From positions 10,974,001 to 11,038,000 of the forward strand of contig NC_062247.1 of NCBI RefSeq assembly GCF_905475465.1: a stretch of DNA of 64,000 nucleotides. The letters are read 5' to 3'. Source of the stretch: Pieris napi. Taxonomy: Eukaryota; Arthropoda; Insecta; Lepidoptera; Pieridae. Shown here piece by piece: positions 24,801 through 39,800 of this stretch. How positions within the stretch are numbered: position 1 is the stretch's first letter; each line of letters opens with the position of its first letter. The notes under the pieces were generated by a model that was given only the letters and a program-made list of their open reading frames with translations, had not been told where the DNA came from and did no database searches. The position numbers and the translations under genes were made by a program.

Positions 24801-27800
24801 GGCCTTTTAAACAATGCGAGTGTGTATGTACTTTTCAAAAGTCCAAAATTTTCCCATAGTCTTCCTTTGTAGTGGTTAATTGCCTAACCCCTAGAAAGGG
24901 TAAGAGTGCGTCCACAATGAGTCTCCAACGCGTTCATCTTTATATAGTGGTCGTATCTTTCGTATAGTGGTTAATGCACACACGGAAGTCGGAAGAATTC
25001 AAAATCACGACAAAACAAAAACAAATGTAGAAAAGTATATTTATAGGGATCATATATACAATGGGCATGTATGTTGTATATGCTACGTTTATAGAACATA
25101 CTAGCAAACCCGGCGAACTCCGTTTCGCCACCAGATGGCTTCGTTTTATGTAACATTTCGTTTGGTGATCCCGCTTTTCTGTTGAAATTTTTCCTGAATT
25201 TTCTTTGCTAGAAACCCCACGGAGCCCGAGACCTTTCTAACAAACGCAAAACCGTGGAAATCGGTTCGTGTGTTCTGGAGTTATAGCGTCAGGAAGGAAA
25301 ACCCGACTTATTTTTATATAGTAGATTGATCCTTTGGTGATGATAGGTGTATATTTCTATGAAATGTTTTAAAAATACAGCCGTAAAATACAAAGCAAGG
25401 ACAAACTTATTTAAAGCATTTAAATCTGTTATTAATTGTGTGAAGCGTAAACGTTATCAAGATCACGATTCGAGTGAGTCATCGAAGAATCTGTTCGCTT
25501 GCCTAGGTCATTTCAATGATTTTTAACCTGAGAAACATGACCAAAATGTAATTAAATTCTCACAAACATTCATATTTTAGAAACCGTATAAATGCTTATA
25601 TCTATAGCCCATGTAAATAATGAAAAGAGCGCACAAAATTCCTCCTAGTGAACGGTTTTGCAGCAAAACCAATAAGTCGGGAATCTATTAATATACTTAA
25701 AAATAATGGTTGTAGTAATTTCAGGCGTGAACTCCGATAAGAGACACTTTCCAGTTCATCATCTTTTAAGTTTATGATTTTAAAATGTTTTGCAAGGCTT
25801 AATAAATTATAGCAAAGGATTTTGTTATTATGAACAAGAGATGGAATGGTAAGCTTAGGGTCCTTCAAGAAAAGAGCGTACCATTTACTAAAAAGCCGGC
25901 AACGCACTTGCGAGCCTCCTGGCAATGTGAGTGTCTACGGGCGGCGTTTTCACTTAACATTGGTTGAGCCTCTTGTAACATAAAAAAGCTATTGAAACCT
26001 ACAAAGTATATATATTTCATTATCAAAATTACCATTCAGTTTATCGTATTCATTTTAAAGATTATAAATAAAAGTTACGTACAACAACGTTTATTAATAA
26101 GTTATGTGGACAGTAAGAAAAAGCTGGACAACGCAATGACCTCAATTGGGGAGGGGAAAGAATAAAAGTTTGACGCGTGTGCCTTCAACTTTAGTTCGCC
26201 ATTTTGAGTTCAATTCGTTTTGTTCTGTGATAGCAAATAAAAAAGTGAGAGTGTCCGAAACCCGTTTAATGCGAAGCCTTAAGGTTTAGGTGCTTAATTC
26301 TTATTAGGTTCGCGTTTTAATTGTCCGTGTAATTTAATACATATTCGTTTAGGAAACAGGTGCTCTTTGCTAATGAGAATTTTGCAGTTGAAGGCCCTCT
26401 TGTAAGTAAATTATATTGTACATAAGTTGTGTCTAGTGTACACATATTTCTATAAATTCATGACGTTAAAGAACTTTAGTTAATTGTTACTAGGAACCTA
26501 ATATGCAAATGCTGAGAATTTATGTAAATAAATATTTGTATATGCAAAATTTTCCTGTTGTTTTTGTCGGTTTTTTTCATCCCAATCACGAAATACAATT
26601 TAGTTAAATTTCTGTGTTTTTTACAGTGTGTTACGGCTACAGTGATCATTTTTTGAACGTTATAAGCACGTAGAATGACATATTTATTTCCAACAAACAA
26701 ATATGCAGTATTTACAATATTATTAACCTATATAGTATTTCCGTGTTTTCAATTGTATTCTGCGGACTATGTTATAACCAACTAAAGAGTAGCACAGATT
26801 ATTGGACTGTAGTTATAAATACCAAAATACATTTTCTTTAAAGATATTACAAAAATCGTAAAATTTAAAGTCTGGACAAATTGTGATCGCACGTGCATTA
26901 AGCAGACGGTTAAAGTGACGTCATAGTCGTTTCCTTCCGCCCCTCCCCACATTCCAGAGTTCGATGCATTCCTGGCAAAAAATACTTGTTTAGCCTAGAA
27001 TACAAGACCGGTCCGGTAACCTAGACTTGGGTAAAGGTTTAATTTTAAACTGATTACGCTCACCTTCGTAATATCAAGTAATATTTTTGACTTTAACACT
27101 GATTTTTTGTTTAATTTATACATTTATTTCTGAATACGAAGCATATTTCTATCTTAAGCAAAATTATTATTAATAACGTTACGTTATTAATAATACCCTA
27201 ATAATTTATATCTTACAATGCCATTCATAGCTGATTTAACTATGGATTTCATTCAATATTTTTTATTATTCTACTTATTTATATTACAAGTTCCCAAATT
27301 TGCATTCCATTTATATTTTATTATTTGCAGATAATTTTGTAATAATTTGATAACGTACATAGGTATAAACAAAAAAATTAAATCAGTGGCGCTATAAAAT
27401 TAGGTCTGGGCCTCGGATTTCTGTATCTGTTTCATGATCATCTGTCAATCCAATAGGCAAGTAGGTGATCAGCCTTCTGTGCACACGCCGTCGACTTTTT
27501 GGGTTTAAGGCAATCCGGTTTACTCACGATGTTGTCCTTCACCGTTTGAGCGAAAGTTAAGTGCGCACATAGTAAGAAAATCCATTGGTGCACAGCCAGG
27601 ATCGAACCTACGACCTCAGGGATGAGAGTCGCACGCTGAAGCCACTAGGCCAACAATGCTTAGTAACTAAAAGCTTATTCCATTCAACATTTAATCTGTA
27701 TGTATCTACATAAGTAACCAACCTTAAATTTTCTCACTAAGTGAATGCAATTCTTTGAACTGAAGTCTAATAGTGCTATGTAAAAGAAAAGTCTTGCTTT

Positions 27801-30800
27801 CTTATAAGAATGCGGTGTTTACACATAGCTATTTCTATCGAAACCGACTCATGTTAGTTTTTCTATAACCTTGATTCAAACATATTTTAGGTCTAGGTAA
27901 CGATAGTAATTCTTAATACGGAATTTGTTCTAGATATAGTTTCTACTTTCGGAAGCCGTGTCAAGACTCTTTGGGAAATCTTTTATCTCATAATGTCACT
28001 TACGAATCCTCTTACACTTATAATTATAGTACCTACGTCTCACACTTTGGGGGATAGTGAACACTATCAAAAATATACCTGCTAATTTTCTTTGACATTA
28101 AATTAAGGATTATGTGTGCTTAATACATATGCAGAAACATTAGTAATAAGAGTTTGTAATGATATTGTAAAGCCTGAATTTTAAATGTCAGTCGTATTAA
28201 GTTACATACAAAATCCAGTGGTGCTACAAGCCTATACAGTTTTAGCCTGAGATCGCGTTTCTTTTTTATTTTTTTATATAGACAAGTAGGTCAGACTTCT
28301 GTCAGACACATGTCCATCTTTGAGTCTAAGACATGTCGGTTTCCTCACGATTCCTTCACCAAATGATCCATTAGATACGCAAATAGAAAGAAAGATTGGT
28401 GCAAAGCCGATGCCGACAAAGAGTCATGAGATTTCTACTCTATTATGACAACTCAAACCCATTCATAAACATTTGCTCTTCAAACACTTATCTAAAATCC
28501 ATCCGTTTCAGGTGAACGGTGGCAGCGCAGCTGAAAGGGCGGGTCTGCAAGCTGGTGACGCTCTAATACGAGTAAATAATACTGAGGTGTATGCGTTGCG
28601 ACACCAAGAGGCGCAAGACACCATCCGGGCAGCGGGGACTGCTCTTGAACTCACCGTGCAGCGGTAAGTGGTAGAAGTATTTTTGTTTCACTTGATGTTT
28701 GTGATACCGACGCCCATGGACCCTCCTAGTAAAATATTGAAATGGAAATGGACAGGACACATCTTGCGAGAAGACAAAGATAGATGGACGAAAAAAGCGA
28801 CGAATGGCTTCCTCGCCATGTCAAAAGAAAGCGAAGGCAAATAAAAAGATGATATTAGTAGAGTAGCCGGCCATATGTGGCTACGTAAAGCTAGACACCG
28901 AGAAGAGTGGAAGGTCTTAGAAGAGGCCTATGTCTAGGAGTAAGCTGTAAAACATAAATTAACCGGCTTTCCGATTAATTATTAGTATTTTTTTATTATT
29001 AGATAGCGTGATTAATTTCTGGAAATTCTTTCACCCCTATCCATCTTATTTAAAAATACAAATCTGTTGGAAACTCATGTATACGTGATTCTATTTAGGT
29101 GTGAATAAATATTCAATCTAAACTAACAAATGACTATTAATAAAAAATAGCCTGTATTTGAGTGCTACATAATCAGTATTACATTAAGTCCATGTCGTTA
29201 TGTACACTAGCCCCAAATTCTTCCATTTCTCTCTTATCCTCGTCACCATTTTCCAATGAGCATCCTCTCTGGTTTCTTCGCACTGGGCCATTCCAAGTAA
29301 CTCTTTTTGACCCATCTGTCATCACAAAGCGGGCAATGTGACCATCCATTTCCACTAACTTTTTTGTATGTGTTACAACGTTTGTTAATGTAAACATTAC
29401 GAAGCAATAATAAAAACATAGAACTGAAATTTAATCTCTCAATGTCAAAAGGCTATTGTGGTTTTGTCATCTTCCGTACACAAGACGTTCAGCTTCCGCC
29501 GATGCATTAATAATATTATTGACATTCAAGATGCATTCAAGTTTATTTACTAAGTCTTATATGGTAGTCAGCCGCTTATCTACATTATGCAAGCCATTTG
29601 CGTAATGTCTTGAAAAGGCTTCGAAACAACAAATATAGAAATACAATAGAACACTTTTTTTACGATTTTTAACTTAGTACTGTCACTGAATAAAGGTGTG
29701 TTTTTAATAGCATTTATTCGAGTACTACACTTCTCTAAACTACACTAAGTTCATGTCATTTAAGTTTTACACTACTCGACCTCCGACGTAGAGAAGGTCT
29801 CCTCCAAATTCTTCCACTTATCTCTTCCTCGGGACAATTTTCCAATTCTGCCCCGCTATCCCTTTTATTTCATCTTCCGATTAAGAATCTTCTGGACCCA
29901 TCTGCCATGACATATACCATTTCCACTTTAACTCTGTTGTATGTGTTACGTCTTTTATGTTCGTATCACACCGTTTGTTACCTTGTCCTTTATGTATTAA
30001 TTGAAGAACCGAACGCTACATAGTCCATTGGCATACTCTAATCTTCTTTATTAGCGCCCTGTTGAAAATCCACATTTGGCATCTGACAGATATGGAAGTA
30101 TTCCTGAGTCCATGTCTGTTCTTTTTATACAAAAGGCGTGTTGGTAGAAGGAAAAAATCATGGCTTCGTAACGTTAGGGAGTGGATGGGTACGAGTGGAA
30201 GGGTTGCTCCATCTGGAACCAGTCACCAAAAAGAAGAAGAAATATTGCTATTCAATGCTTTGTCTTTATCAGAATTATAATTAATGCTTAAACAGGCGGT
30301 ATAAGGCGCTGAGTTTTGCGGTTTCATCCCTATGAGTGCGGTGTAATATAGCCTTCGATGAATGGAATTTTTCAATTTGAATTCCTGAGATTCAACTAAA
30401 CAAACTGTTAATAATATTAAGCGGGCCATAGACGGACCACATGTTGCAGTCAAGACCGACTGCAATATGCGGTCCGTCTATGGCCCGCTTTAGTATAAAT
30501 TCAGGGGATATTATGGTCCCTATGAAGAGCATTATAAAATGGGCCATTTCCTAAAGTCCGTGCGTCACTTGAAACTTTTGAAAAAGAAAAGAATGTTAAT
30601 AACCTAAAATTAATTAATTCCAGTGGCGGTGGAACCTGGAGGCCATCAGTGACTCCCACAGGCAGCCTGCCAAGGCCTGGTTCCAGGGCTCTTGGTACAT
30701 CTCCGACTCCCGTCACCAACACTTCACTGAAGGCGACACCTCAAGCGTCACGGGCGTTTGGTTCTGGCCACAACAGTGTTGCTAAACCATTTGGTTATGT

Positions 30801-33800
30801 AAGTATTACAGCCATTTTTTTCAAAATTATGATTTTTAAAATAAATCAGTACAACCTCTTTAGATCAGGGCCTCAGATTTCTGAATCTGATTCGTGATCG
30901 TTTTTCAATCTAATAGGCAAGTAGGTGATCAGTCTCCAGTGCCTGACATACGCCGTCGACTTTTTAAATTTAAGATATGTCGGTTTCCTCACGATGTTTT
31001 CCTTAACTGTTCGAGCGAATGTTAAATGCGCACATAGAAATAAAATCCATCCATGCCCAGATACGTAGGAAGGCCTCCGAAGATTCGAAATCCAATTTGT
31101 TTACTGTAATTTTTATGTGATTTGTGATTTTGTATCAGAATCCATACATTGGGAAATTTTATTATAAAGGAATGGACCCCTAAATACAAAGAAGGGTTGG
31201 CCAAACACAATCATATTTGTCCGTAATTACTTCTTGGTTATTCCGGAAGCTTTGATTTCCGAAGAAACAATGTACAGGAGTAATAAAAGGCAGGCATTTT
31301 AAATAAAAACTTTAGGAAACCTTTTCTTTACTGCCCCCAAATAAAGGGTAGAAAGGTCAACAACGCACTCGCAGTTTAAAATTCTTCCAATACGGTATTT
31401 CCCGTTTTGTATTCTCTTAAAAATCTCTTATAGCTTCTTCTATTTATTGTGCAAACAAAATTGGATACCAAGCCTAGCCACGCCAAGCCAGCGTTAATAG
31501 ACGCGTTCATAAATTCCAGATGAACGGTTCGGATTCGACAAAGGGTATCGTGAACAAGCAGTACAATACGCCTGTCAACATGTACAGTGACAAGACCATC
31601 GCTGAGACGCTCTCTGCGCAAACTGAAGTTCTTGCAGGCGGAGTCCTAGGGTACGTATTTGCGGCTATCTCAACAGCTATACAAATGATTGATAGTATTT
31701 ATAAATATGTACTAACAAAAAGTTCGTCTATACTTATATTTGTGATTGCAGAGTGAATTTTAAGAAGAACGAAAAAACATACGATTCTGAGAAGAGCGCA
31801 GTTTTCAAAGTTTTACAAGAGGAGCAAAATGATCCGGAACCAGGTAAAGCTTTAGTCAAATTGATGTTTAAAAATAAATTATAGAAAATATGCCTCATAA
31901 TTGTATTTGTCATTGGTAAATCTCATTTCCTGTGTAACCCTCTTATTATTTCAAAATTGATTTTGGTAATTGTCTAAAAGCCGAAGCGCCATCTGCTCCG
32001 ACAACGCCAGTGAGCGGTCTAAGGCATGTCCAGGCGCCGGTCGCCAAACCCGAGGTACCCGTTAACACGGGAGGACTTCCCGTGGGACAGAATATCTGTG
32101 AAGATTGCGAGCGCCTTATTACGTAAGTCGAACGACATGTTCGACACGGTTGCAAACGGCTATTTTGGCATTTCAAATCAAATTTCATTTCGATTATCCC
32201 ACCTGAATTTAACACGATCGATGGCGAACTAATCCTTTCTTGCATGAAATGTCAGTCATGTAGTAATGTTTAGTAGTTAATAATGATATTGCGGGCATCG
32301 GCAGAGCCGCCACAAACGTTTTACTCGCGGGCAAGCGTGACGCGTGCTGGGGCACCGAGCGCTCGGTCACTTCATTCGCAATCGCGCACCCAAAGTGCGC
32401 CCCCACCCCATCTACCAAAGCCTCAAACTCGTCGGGTGCAATCCTTGTCACGCGAGGGACAGTCCTCCGATCGGCTCGTGCCGGAAGCGCCTCACCGGCC
32501 AAGCATCCCGGTGGGCTGCCATCAAGTGTTACCGGACGGTCGGATCGCTCTCGGAGTGCCGGCTCAGCCTCAGCCATCGAACCACCTGCCGGTCGTCAGC
32601 GACGCACCATTTTGCTCCGACTGTGACAGCCACATCGTGTAAGATAAGCTCGAAATGCCTGATGCAACCGTGTCGATGTGTAAATGTAGTAGACTAGTTA
32701 ACACGCGCATAGATATGTGCACATGATAATTTTAATGTTAGCGGTATCTTTGTACACACAATGATACTGTCGCTGAACACTTTGTATATTTTGATGTTAC
32801 GATATGTATACATTATATCGTTCATGACCACAAGTCGCAAATAACTCATTGTTCATAACGCACACTATCATATCATCTACGTAGTCATTTGGCATGTTGT
32901 CAATAGGTCAGCGTTTAGGCACATTGTATCTAGATTTAACTTGCCTTGTAGAATGGAGCACGTAGTACAAGAAAGCATGTCATACGTATACATCAGTCGA
33001 AATCATTAGGTACATAACATCACTAATGATAAAAACATCGATAAATCAAGTCAAATCACTCCAAACGATAGAAAATATTCTTCTCATACAATAAACTCAA
33101 AGTCAAAAAACTCACTCCACAGTGGTGTATTCGTGCGCATAAAGGACAAGAATTTGCACGTTGAGTGCTTCAAATGCTCGACATGTGGATCGTCGCTTAA
33201 GAACCAGGGTTATTACAACCTGAATGGCAAACTCTACTGCGACATTCACGCTAAGCTCGTGGCTCGCCAAAACCCACCGGCCCCGAACTTGGAGCCTGTT
33301 ACCGTAGCACCGTAAGTATTCTAGGTTATCTCTTTTTCAAAAGGAGAGTAGATGCTGTAAGCTGTCATCGCTCACTTTTCAGACACATTTTATCCATTTA
33401 CTTTACATTTATTGTTCCCATAGCAGTCGTGTACCTCACAACATATGAGTGATTTGTTTCATCATCGGATGTCGAGCCAGAATACGAAATTCCATCCGTA
33501 TTACGTTCATCGTTCCAGAACTGACCAAGGCAGTTTTTGCAGCGAACCAGCTGCCCACAATTTCCGAACCAATTCGACCTAGGGTCTTTCAAGGAAAAAG
33601 TGTACCAAAAGCCGGCAACGCATACAAGAATAACTTAACATCAGATGAGCCTCCTATCAGTTTGCTTCCTGTTCTATAAAAAAAATCGGTGTAAAATGTG
33701 TGGACTGCAGGAAACATTGAAAATCCTGAAAGATCCTTTTCAGAGCGTTATAAATATATTGTAACATCGCTCTGAAAGAGGTCAATTATTGATTTACGCT

Positions 33801-36800
33801 CTTAGTTGAAGAGTAACCACAACAAAGAACAGTGACGTTATTATATACATCTGTTTCATTATCAATGTTTTCTGTTAGGCAAGGTAATCAGTCTTCTGTA
33901 CCTAAAATACAGAAAATGCGCACATATAAATAAAGTCCATTGGCGCACAGCTAGGGATCGAACCACGACGGAATGCTTTCACTGAAGAGTAATAAATAAT
34001 GGAATTATGAAAATATCTTTTTAGTACACATTTCTATGGATCACCTATATATACAACTACAGACTATATATGATGTACTTTGACGATTTTCTATATTGTT
34101 ATAATGGTTTAACAGTGGTGGACGCATCCCAACGAACCCGTACACAACGCCATTGCCTCCGCTCTCCACAGGCAACTACACCAATGGGTCTTCATCATTG
34201 TTTAGCGTGAGTAAAATTATTAATTCTTATTTATAGGTACTGTGGTTATATACGTCGGCCTTTAAATTTAATTTGTATACAAATAAAAATTTAATAGAAC
34301 ATTATAAACATTCAGAATAATATTCATAAAAAATATCTATTTATGTGCGACATCTAGAGACTCCCTTGCTAGAACTTCCGCTTAAAAAATCGTACAAGCT
34401 AGCTTTTTTAGCGGGTGCGTTGCCGGCCTTTAAGGGAAATTTAATGTAGCATTTTAATGGGGAAAGAATTTTTGTTTATAGTCTTCAATCTGTTTAAAAT
34501 CTTTGTAGTTAAGTTTAAAATCTGTTCTTTATATTATTAATAGTATATTTATCCCATAAATACTTACCTTTCAGTGTGCCTATTCAAATATATATATATA
34601 TATATATTTATTTATTTATTAACACTTCGTTGCAAAAAAACAATAAATCAAACAAAAAAAATTATAAGGGATGCAACGGGCGGCCTTATCGCTAATAAGC
34701 GATCTCTTCCAGGCAACCCTAGTTAAAGAAAAAACTAAAAAAAAAGGAACATGATTCGTGCGAGAAGTGCAGAAACAAATGTTATATAAAAAAAAATACA
34801 TATATACATAGTACCTTAATCTAAAGTAATACAAAAAAAAAGAAAAATATTAACAACAGACTAAAAACTTAAAAGCTAATCTTACAAATACATGGACAGC
34901 AAATAGTGATGTAAAAGGAAACATAAGATTTATACAAGTCACGATTGATCAGGATAGGATAAGGTTAAGAAATGTTTATGCAGATGAGTTTTAAAAGATG
35001 ATAGAGAGGTAGCCAATCGTACGGAGTCGGGCAGCGTAGTCCACAACTTAATGGCGGAGATCGTTAATGAATACCATTTATTCATGTAATATAAGAAATG
35101 GTTTTAAATTTACATTCACTGCCAGTTCTCAAATCAAAGCCGTAGAACAAACTGGCAACACTCTGTCTCACTTTTAAATAGCCAAGGCTTTTTACAAAAT
35201 GTTTGTAAGCACCTAGACTTATATATAGTCACGTTACTTTCAAAACAGTTGTAAATAGTTGTTTAATAATAGATATTATTGTTTTGACTCTAAAGTCCAT
35301 TACTATTTCTATTGATAATTCATTCACTTATTAATAGGTTCTATAACGTCAGAATAGTGACACTTTTGGCAACGTTTGGCCGTTTCGAGAATTTCACCTT
35401 GATATCGGGTTTATAATAATTTGTGATTGATGAAGCTGGTAGTTATTGGACAACTATCGAGTGATAAACAGGGGCTGTTTCAAGTGAATGAAAAATGAAT
35501 GAACAAAGAATGGCGATGTTGCAAGTAATTACTTATGTTAAGTGACTTCATTCAATTACCGCCTATTTTGTCATTTACTTTGTGATGAATTATTAGAACA
35601 GAATCCAGAAATCCTTTTAATTTAAATATCATTTTTTAATGTAGTTCATATTCATAGTCTTCATTACTGAAGGTCGTTCTTGTCTTGAAAAGCCCTAAGC
35701 GATACATCGACTTGCTGCTTCCACACCACTCTATCCTCAGCTTGTCTTAGTGCGTTAGGGATGTTTAGACCCATAAATGTCTTTACCTGGTCAGACCAAC
35801 GGGTAAGCTATGGACCCCGACTTCTCCTGCCATCACTTCTCCCTACCATTACCAACTTTTCCAGACTATTTGGTTCTATCCTGTCAATACGTCCAAAGCA
35901 GCTATTCACACGTTTGTAAATGATAGTTGACAATCTTGTGGTGATCTTTAGTTGGTTGAAAATTGGTTCGTTTTTGCAGTCCATGGTATATGCAACATTC
36001 TCCAATACACATCTGGGATGCCTCTATATTTTGTCCGGTGTACGAATTGACTAACGAGCCTGGTGTTAGCAATCCGCACGTTTCTGTTTTGCCATATTCT
36101 GGTCAGATTGCTCATTACTGCTGTTGTTGTGTAATATTTTATGCAGCTTCAAGATAAAGTAATTTATAAAAAGGCATCAAAATAGTCCAAATAGCAAAAG
36201 AGATCTTAGCCATCTTTGAACTTTTATAATTGACACGATAAAGTTTAACTGTTTCATTCATTTCACCTAAAATTGTTATGTTTGGTCACTTAATATGTAG
36301 GTTAAACCTTCTCGTTTATTCATGATTATTATTTCCTACAGTAAAGTTCAAAAAAGTGAGTGCGACTTTACATGAATTAAAATCATATGTCATATGTCAT
36401 CATTATGTTGACTTAATTTTCTACAATAGTAGTGAAAAGCTTAAACTAAGGTAATGTTCATTACCAGTGTTAGTGTTCTATAATGTTTTGACACCAAGTT
36501 CGTGTGTTTGAGATACCGCTCTTGCAGGTTTAGGTAGTTCTCTATAGGTGTCCTATTCCTGTTTTGTCAAGAAGTTGGATTGCTTCAGTATTCACATGGC
36601 TATGAAGCCTTTTTAAGTGAGCTAAGGCAAACCGTTGCACCGTATGTAATATATTTAATTTTTATATGATTATTTTTTATTCTATTTCAGCCCGGAAGTA
36701 ACCTGTCTGGTCCGAAGCCATTCGGTTCATCAATCGGATCGGCATATTCGCCATCTCTTTCCCCCCGATCGGCCCCGATGTCTCCCGCGCGTCCCGTAGT

Positions 36801-39800
36801 AGCGCCCGCGCATACTCCGGCGCCGGCCGCACCACTCTCTGCTCCCTTCGCACCGAGTAAGAGAGTCACATTTGCTGTATAGACTAAATTATAAAGCTTA
36901 ATATTTAAGTTCATATCCAGTGCGCGTTCAAATATATTTTTGATATTGATATAATTTACAATACATTGTAAGAGAAATATATTGTGTTAAAATTGCCTTA
37001 CGGATTCGAAAATTTTCAGGCTTGCTTCATTATTTACGTTGCTTATATATTTTAGGTGTACACACAATTGTTACAGCTTCGTCGTTATACTACTGATAAT
37101 TTTAATTAATCGTGTAAATTAAATCGCTCTTGTAGCTGTGTTATAGTAATAAAGTTTATTTATTTTACATTCTGTATCAGTTGTTCTAAATTTCAATGTA
37201 TCTTTGACAGAGGCACCTGTTTCATTATTTAAAGGTAATTTATATATAGGAAATAAATCACAGCACAACTTCATTCAGCTACAAGCAGTGTAAATATTAT
37301 TTCGGAATGCGCTAAGCTGTATTGATATAAATATCATACAATTCACAGACGCTCTTAATTTAAGCAGTAACAGATCAGCTTATAATTTAATGTAATCTAT
37401 ATTCAGTTAATTAATATATTTTGTATTTTTTTGTCCCTCCCTCCATTTCTAACATTTGTTTCCGATAACACGCTAACAGACAAAAACGTTAAAAGCATTG
37501 TGTGGCCCCCACCGAACCCCCCAGAAGACGATACACCTTTACAAACTTCTTCAGAATACGCTCCCAGTAATCCCACAGGAGATCCCGCTTCCTTTACAAC
37601 AGGCACATTGTTAAAGAAAGCTACTGAATCTAAAGTAGAGAAAGATCAAATTGTATCAGGTGACCAATTTATATCAACATCACAAGAAAATGCATTCTCT
37701 TCTTCTGTCTCATTTTCATCCGCTTCGATGTCTACCGCAATAGCAGATTCATCATTTACCAAATCATCTATCCAAAGTGAAGAATCACAAGTAGCGAAAG
37801 AATTTTCTTCGTGCACCGTTCAATCATTTTCGGAACAAGCGTCATCTGAAGGACGGACATACATGTCATATCAGACCCAACCATCGGAATTTCAATCAAT
37901 TGGCACCAATGAAACCAAACTTATGGAAAAGTCAATGCATGAAACGAAAGGATACAATGAGAAATCTACTATCAAGGCATTCCCATCAAACATGGATGCA
38001 GCAGCTCATTCTAGAAAATCATATTCCTACGAGACTCAACCACAAATTTCACAAAACAGAGGCCAATTCAATTATAACAACACTGAAACACAGAATACTT
38101 TAATAAATCTCGGCGATAACATTTCACATACACAACCGCAGAATATATCTACACCAAGTCACGGAAATCCAGGTAAGGGTTCTTTGCAATCTACAGGCAA
38201 TACTTCGAAAGTATCGCAAAAAGATACGCTTTCTCAAAGTTTTCAAACCTCTAAACCAGGTCAAGTAAAGCCTTCTATGTCTAGGCCGACCAATAAAAAA
38301 ACTAAAACAGCAACAGCAACTTCAAACTCTGAAAAGAATTTCGACATATCCCCGATGGTGGCGGCTCTGACCACAATGCCTGATAGACCTTTTACACCTG
38401 TTAGTAATATATGTAAAGTCGACAATACTTTGTTAAATGATACTGATGTTACTTCTTCTATTTCTATGTATGATAGTAATAAGAGAGATTTTCAATCAGT
38501 GTCTTCCCAACAATTTATTCCACAGTCAGTACTTAATGAATTCGAAACGAAAGACAAAGAACGCTTTAATACAAGTACGAATAATACTTGTAACAATTTG
38601 CAAACAAGTTCTCAAGTTTCTGCTTTTCGACCAGTTGGTCAATATTCATCGCAACAATTGAATTTTACGTCTGTAAATGATAGTAGCATTAACACTCAAT
38701 CTATGTCATCCAATTCACAATCTGCTACAACTTGTGCATCATCTAGCTCAACGCATACAACCCAAAGCTATTTTGAACAATTAGACCAAAAACAGACCTC
38801 ATTATCGACCACAGTCTCATCACAACTATCGATACTTCCAGGTGATATACCAGTAAATAAAACCAAAATTATAAACAAGCCCCAATTTAAACAGGAAGTA
38901 CCTTCCTCTCCAAATGCTTTCGGTGTTTCACAAGAAACGTTTATTCCTGTAGTGAATCCTGAAAATAGAAATACGTCCCAACAAAATGACTCTCCTACTA
39001 TTGTAGCTCCTGCGCCATTACATCCTTTGAAAAGAGAACAAGATATTAAGATGTCAGTTAGCGAATCGCCCCAAACGTTACAGAGTAAGATCACACCTAT
39101 TTCTATGGTTTCTCAACCTGTTTCAGATGAAAATACCATAAGAACATCACCACCTCGAAGTCGACCTTCGACTCCAAGCCTTATAAATAAACCTGCACCT
39201 ATAATACCTCGGTATCAGATGAACTTAGTTACTATGGAACATTATGCTCCAGAAAGTCATACATATCAGCCGCCTGGAGGAGAAGGCAGTCGTACACCTA
39301 CTCCTAAGCCAAGATCGCGAACACCGGCTCAAGGGCCTTCTTCGAAAGCCCAAGCCCCACGTATTAAAGATTATTCTCAAAGTAATTTCGGCCAAAGTGA
39401 AACATTCTCACACCAACTACCATCTACTTTTCAAAGAGATCTTTACCCAGGACAGACACAACCAACCTTTTATGAAAATATACCTCCATTGGTTCAGGAA
39501 GAAAATCGATCAAACTTTGAAAGACAGTCTGAAAGTTATAACAAAGGAGACATGTCCGTAAAGCAGGATACTATGATGAATCAAAATTATGGACAAAGAC
39601 AGATGGAGTCACAGAATGTGGCAGAATATGGGCATACGACAGTGCAGACCACTAGAAAAACCTTTGAAGAATACGAAAGCGCTCAAACTGCTAAAATGAT
39701 AGAAATAAAAAAAGGTGGCTTCGCGTCTTCTGATTCATATCAACCAATAGAGGCATTTAATCGTCCATCTGCTATTAACTTTAAGCAATCTTTACCTTCA

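Larger units (their letters stand above)
9870..28511 (+). other. Zasp52 intron 1 (18.6 kb)
   Basis: It contains only repeats and the transposon copies listed separately, plus unannotated AT-rich sequence (for example 11000-12200, 14120-15170, 19000-19550, 25350-25850, 27660-28200) in which I see no coding exon. Confidence 0.7.

Noticed and set aside
27383..27655. A working tRNA gene at the SINE heads
   Set aside because: Boxes A and B are visible but no cloverleaf with a proper acceptor stem forms, and the sequence is repeated across the window with a common tail.
31946..32577. Minus-strand ORFs around the LIM1 alternative exons
   Set aside because: Both cover the plus-strand exons, which have LIM residues and matching splice sites.
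37431..37479. First 16 codons of the long open frame as coding sequence
   Set aside because: They lie upstream of a good acceptor at 37479 and form a pyrimidine-rich, intron-like stretch; splice phase fits only from 37480.
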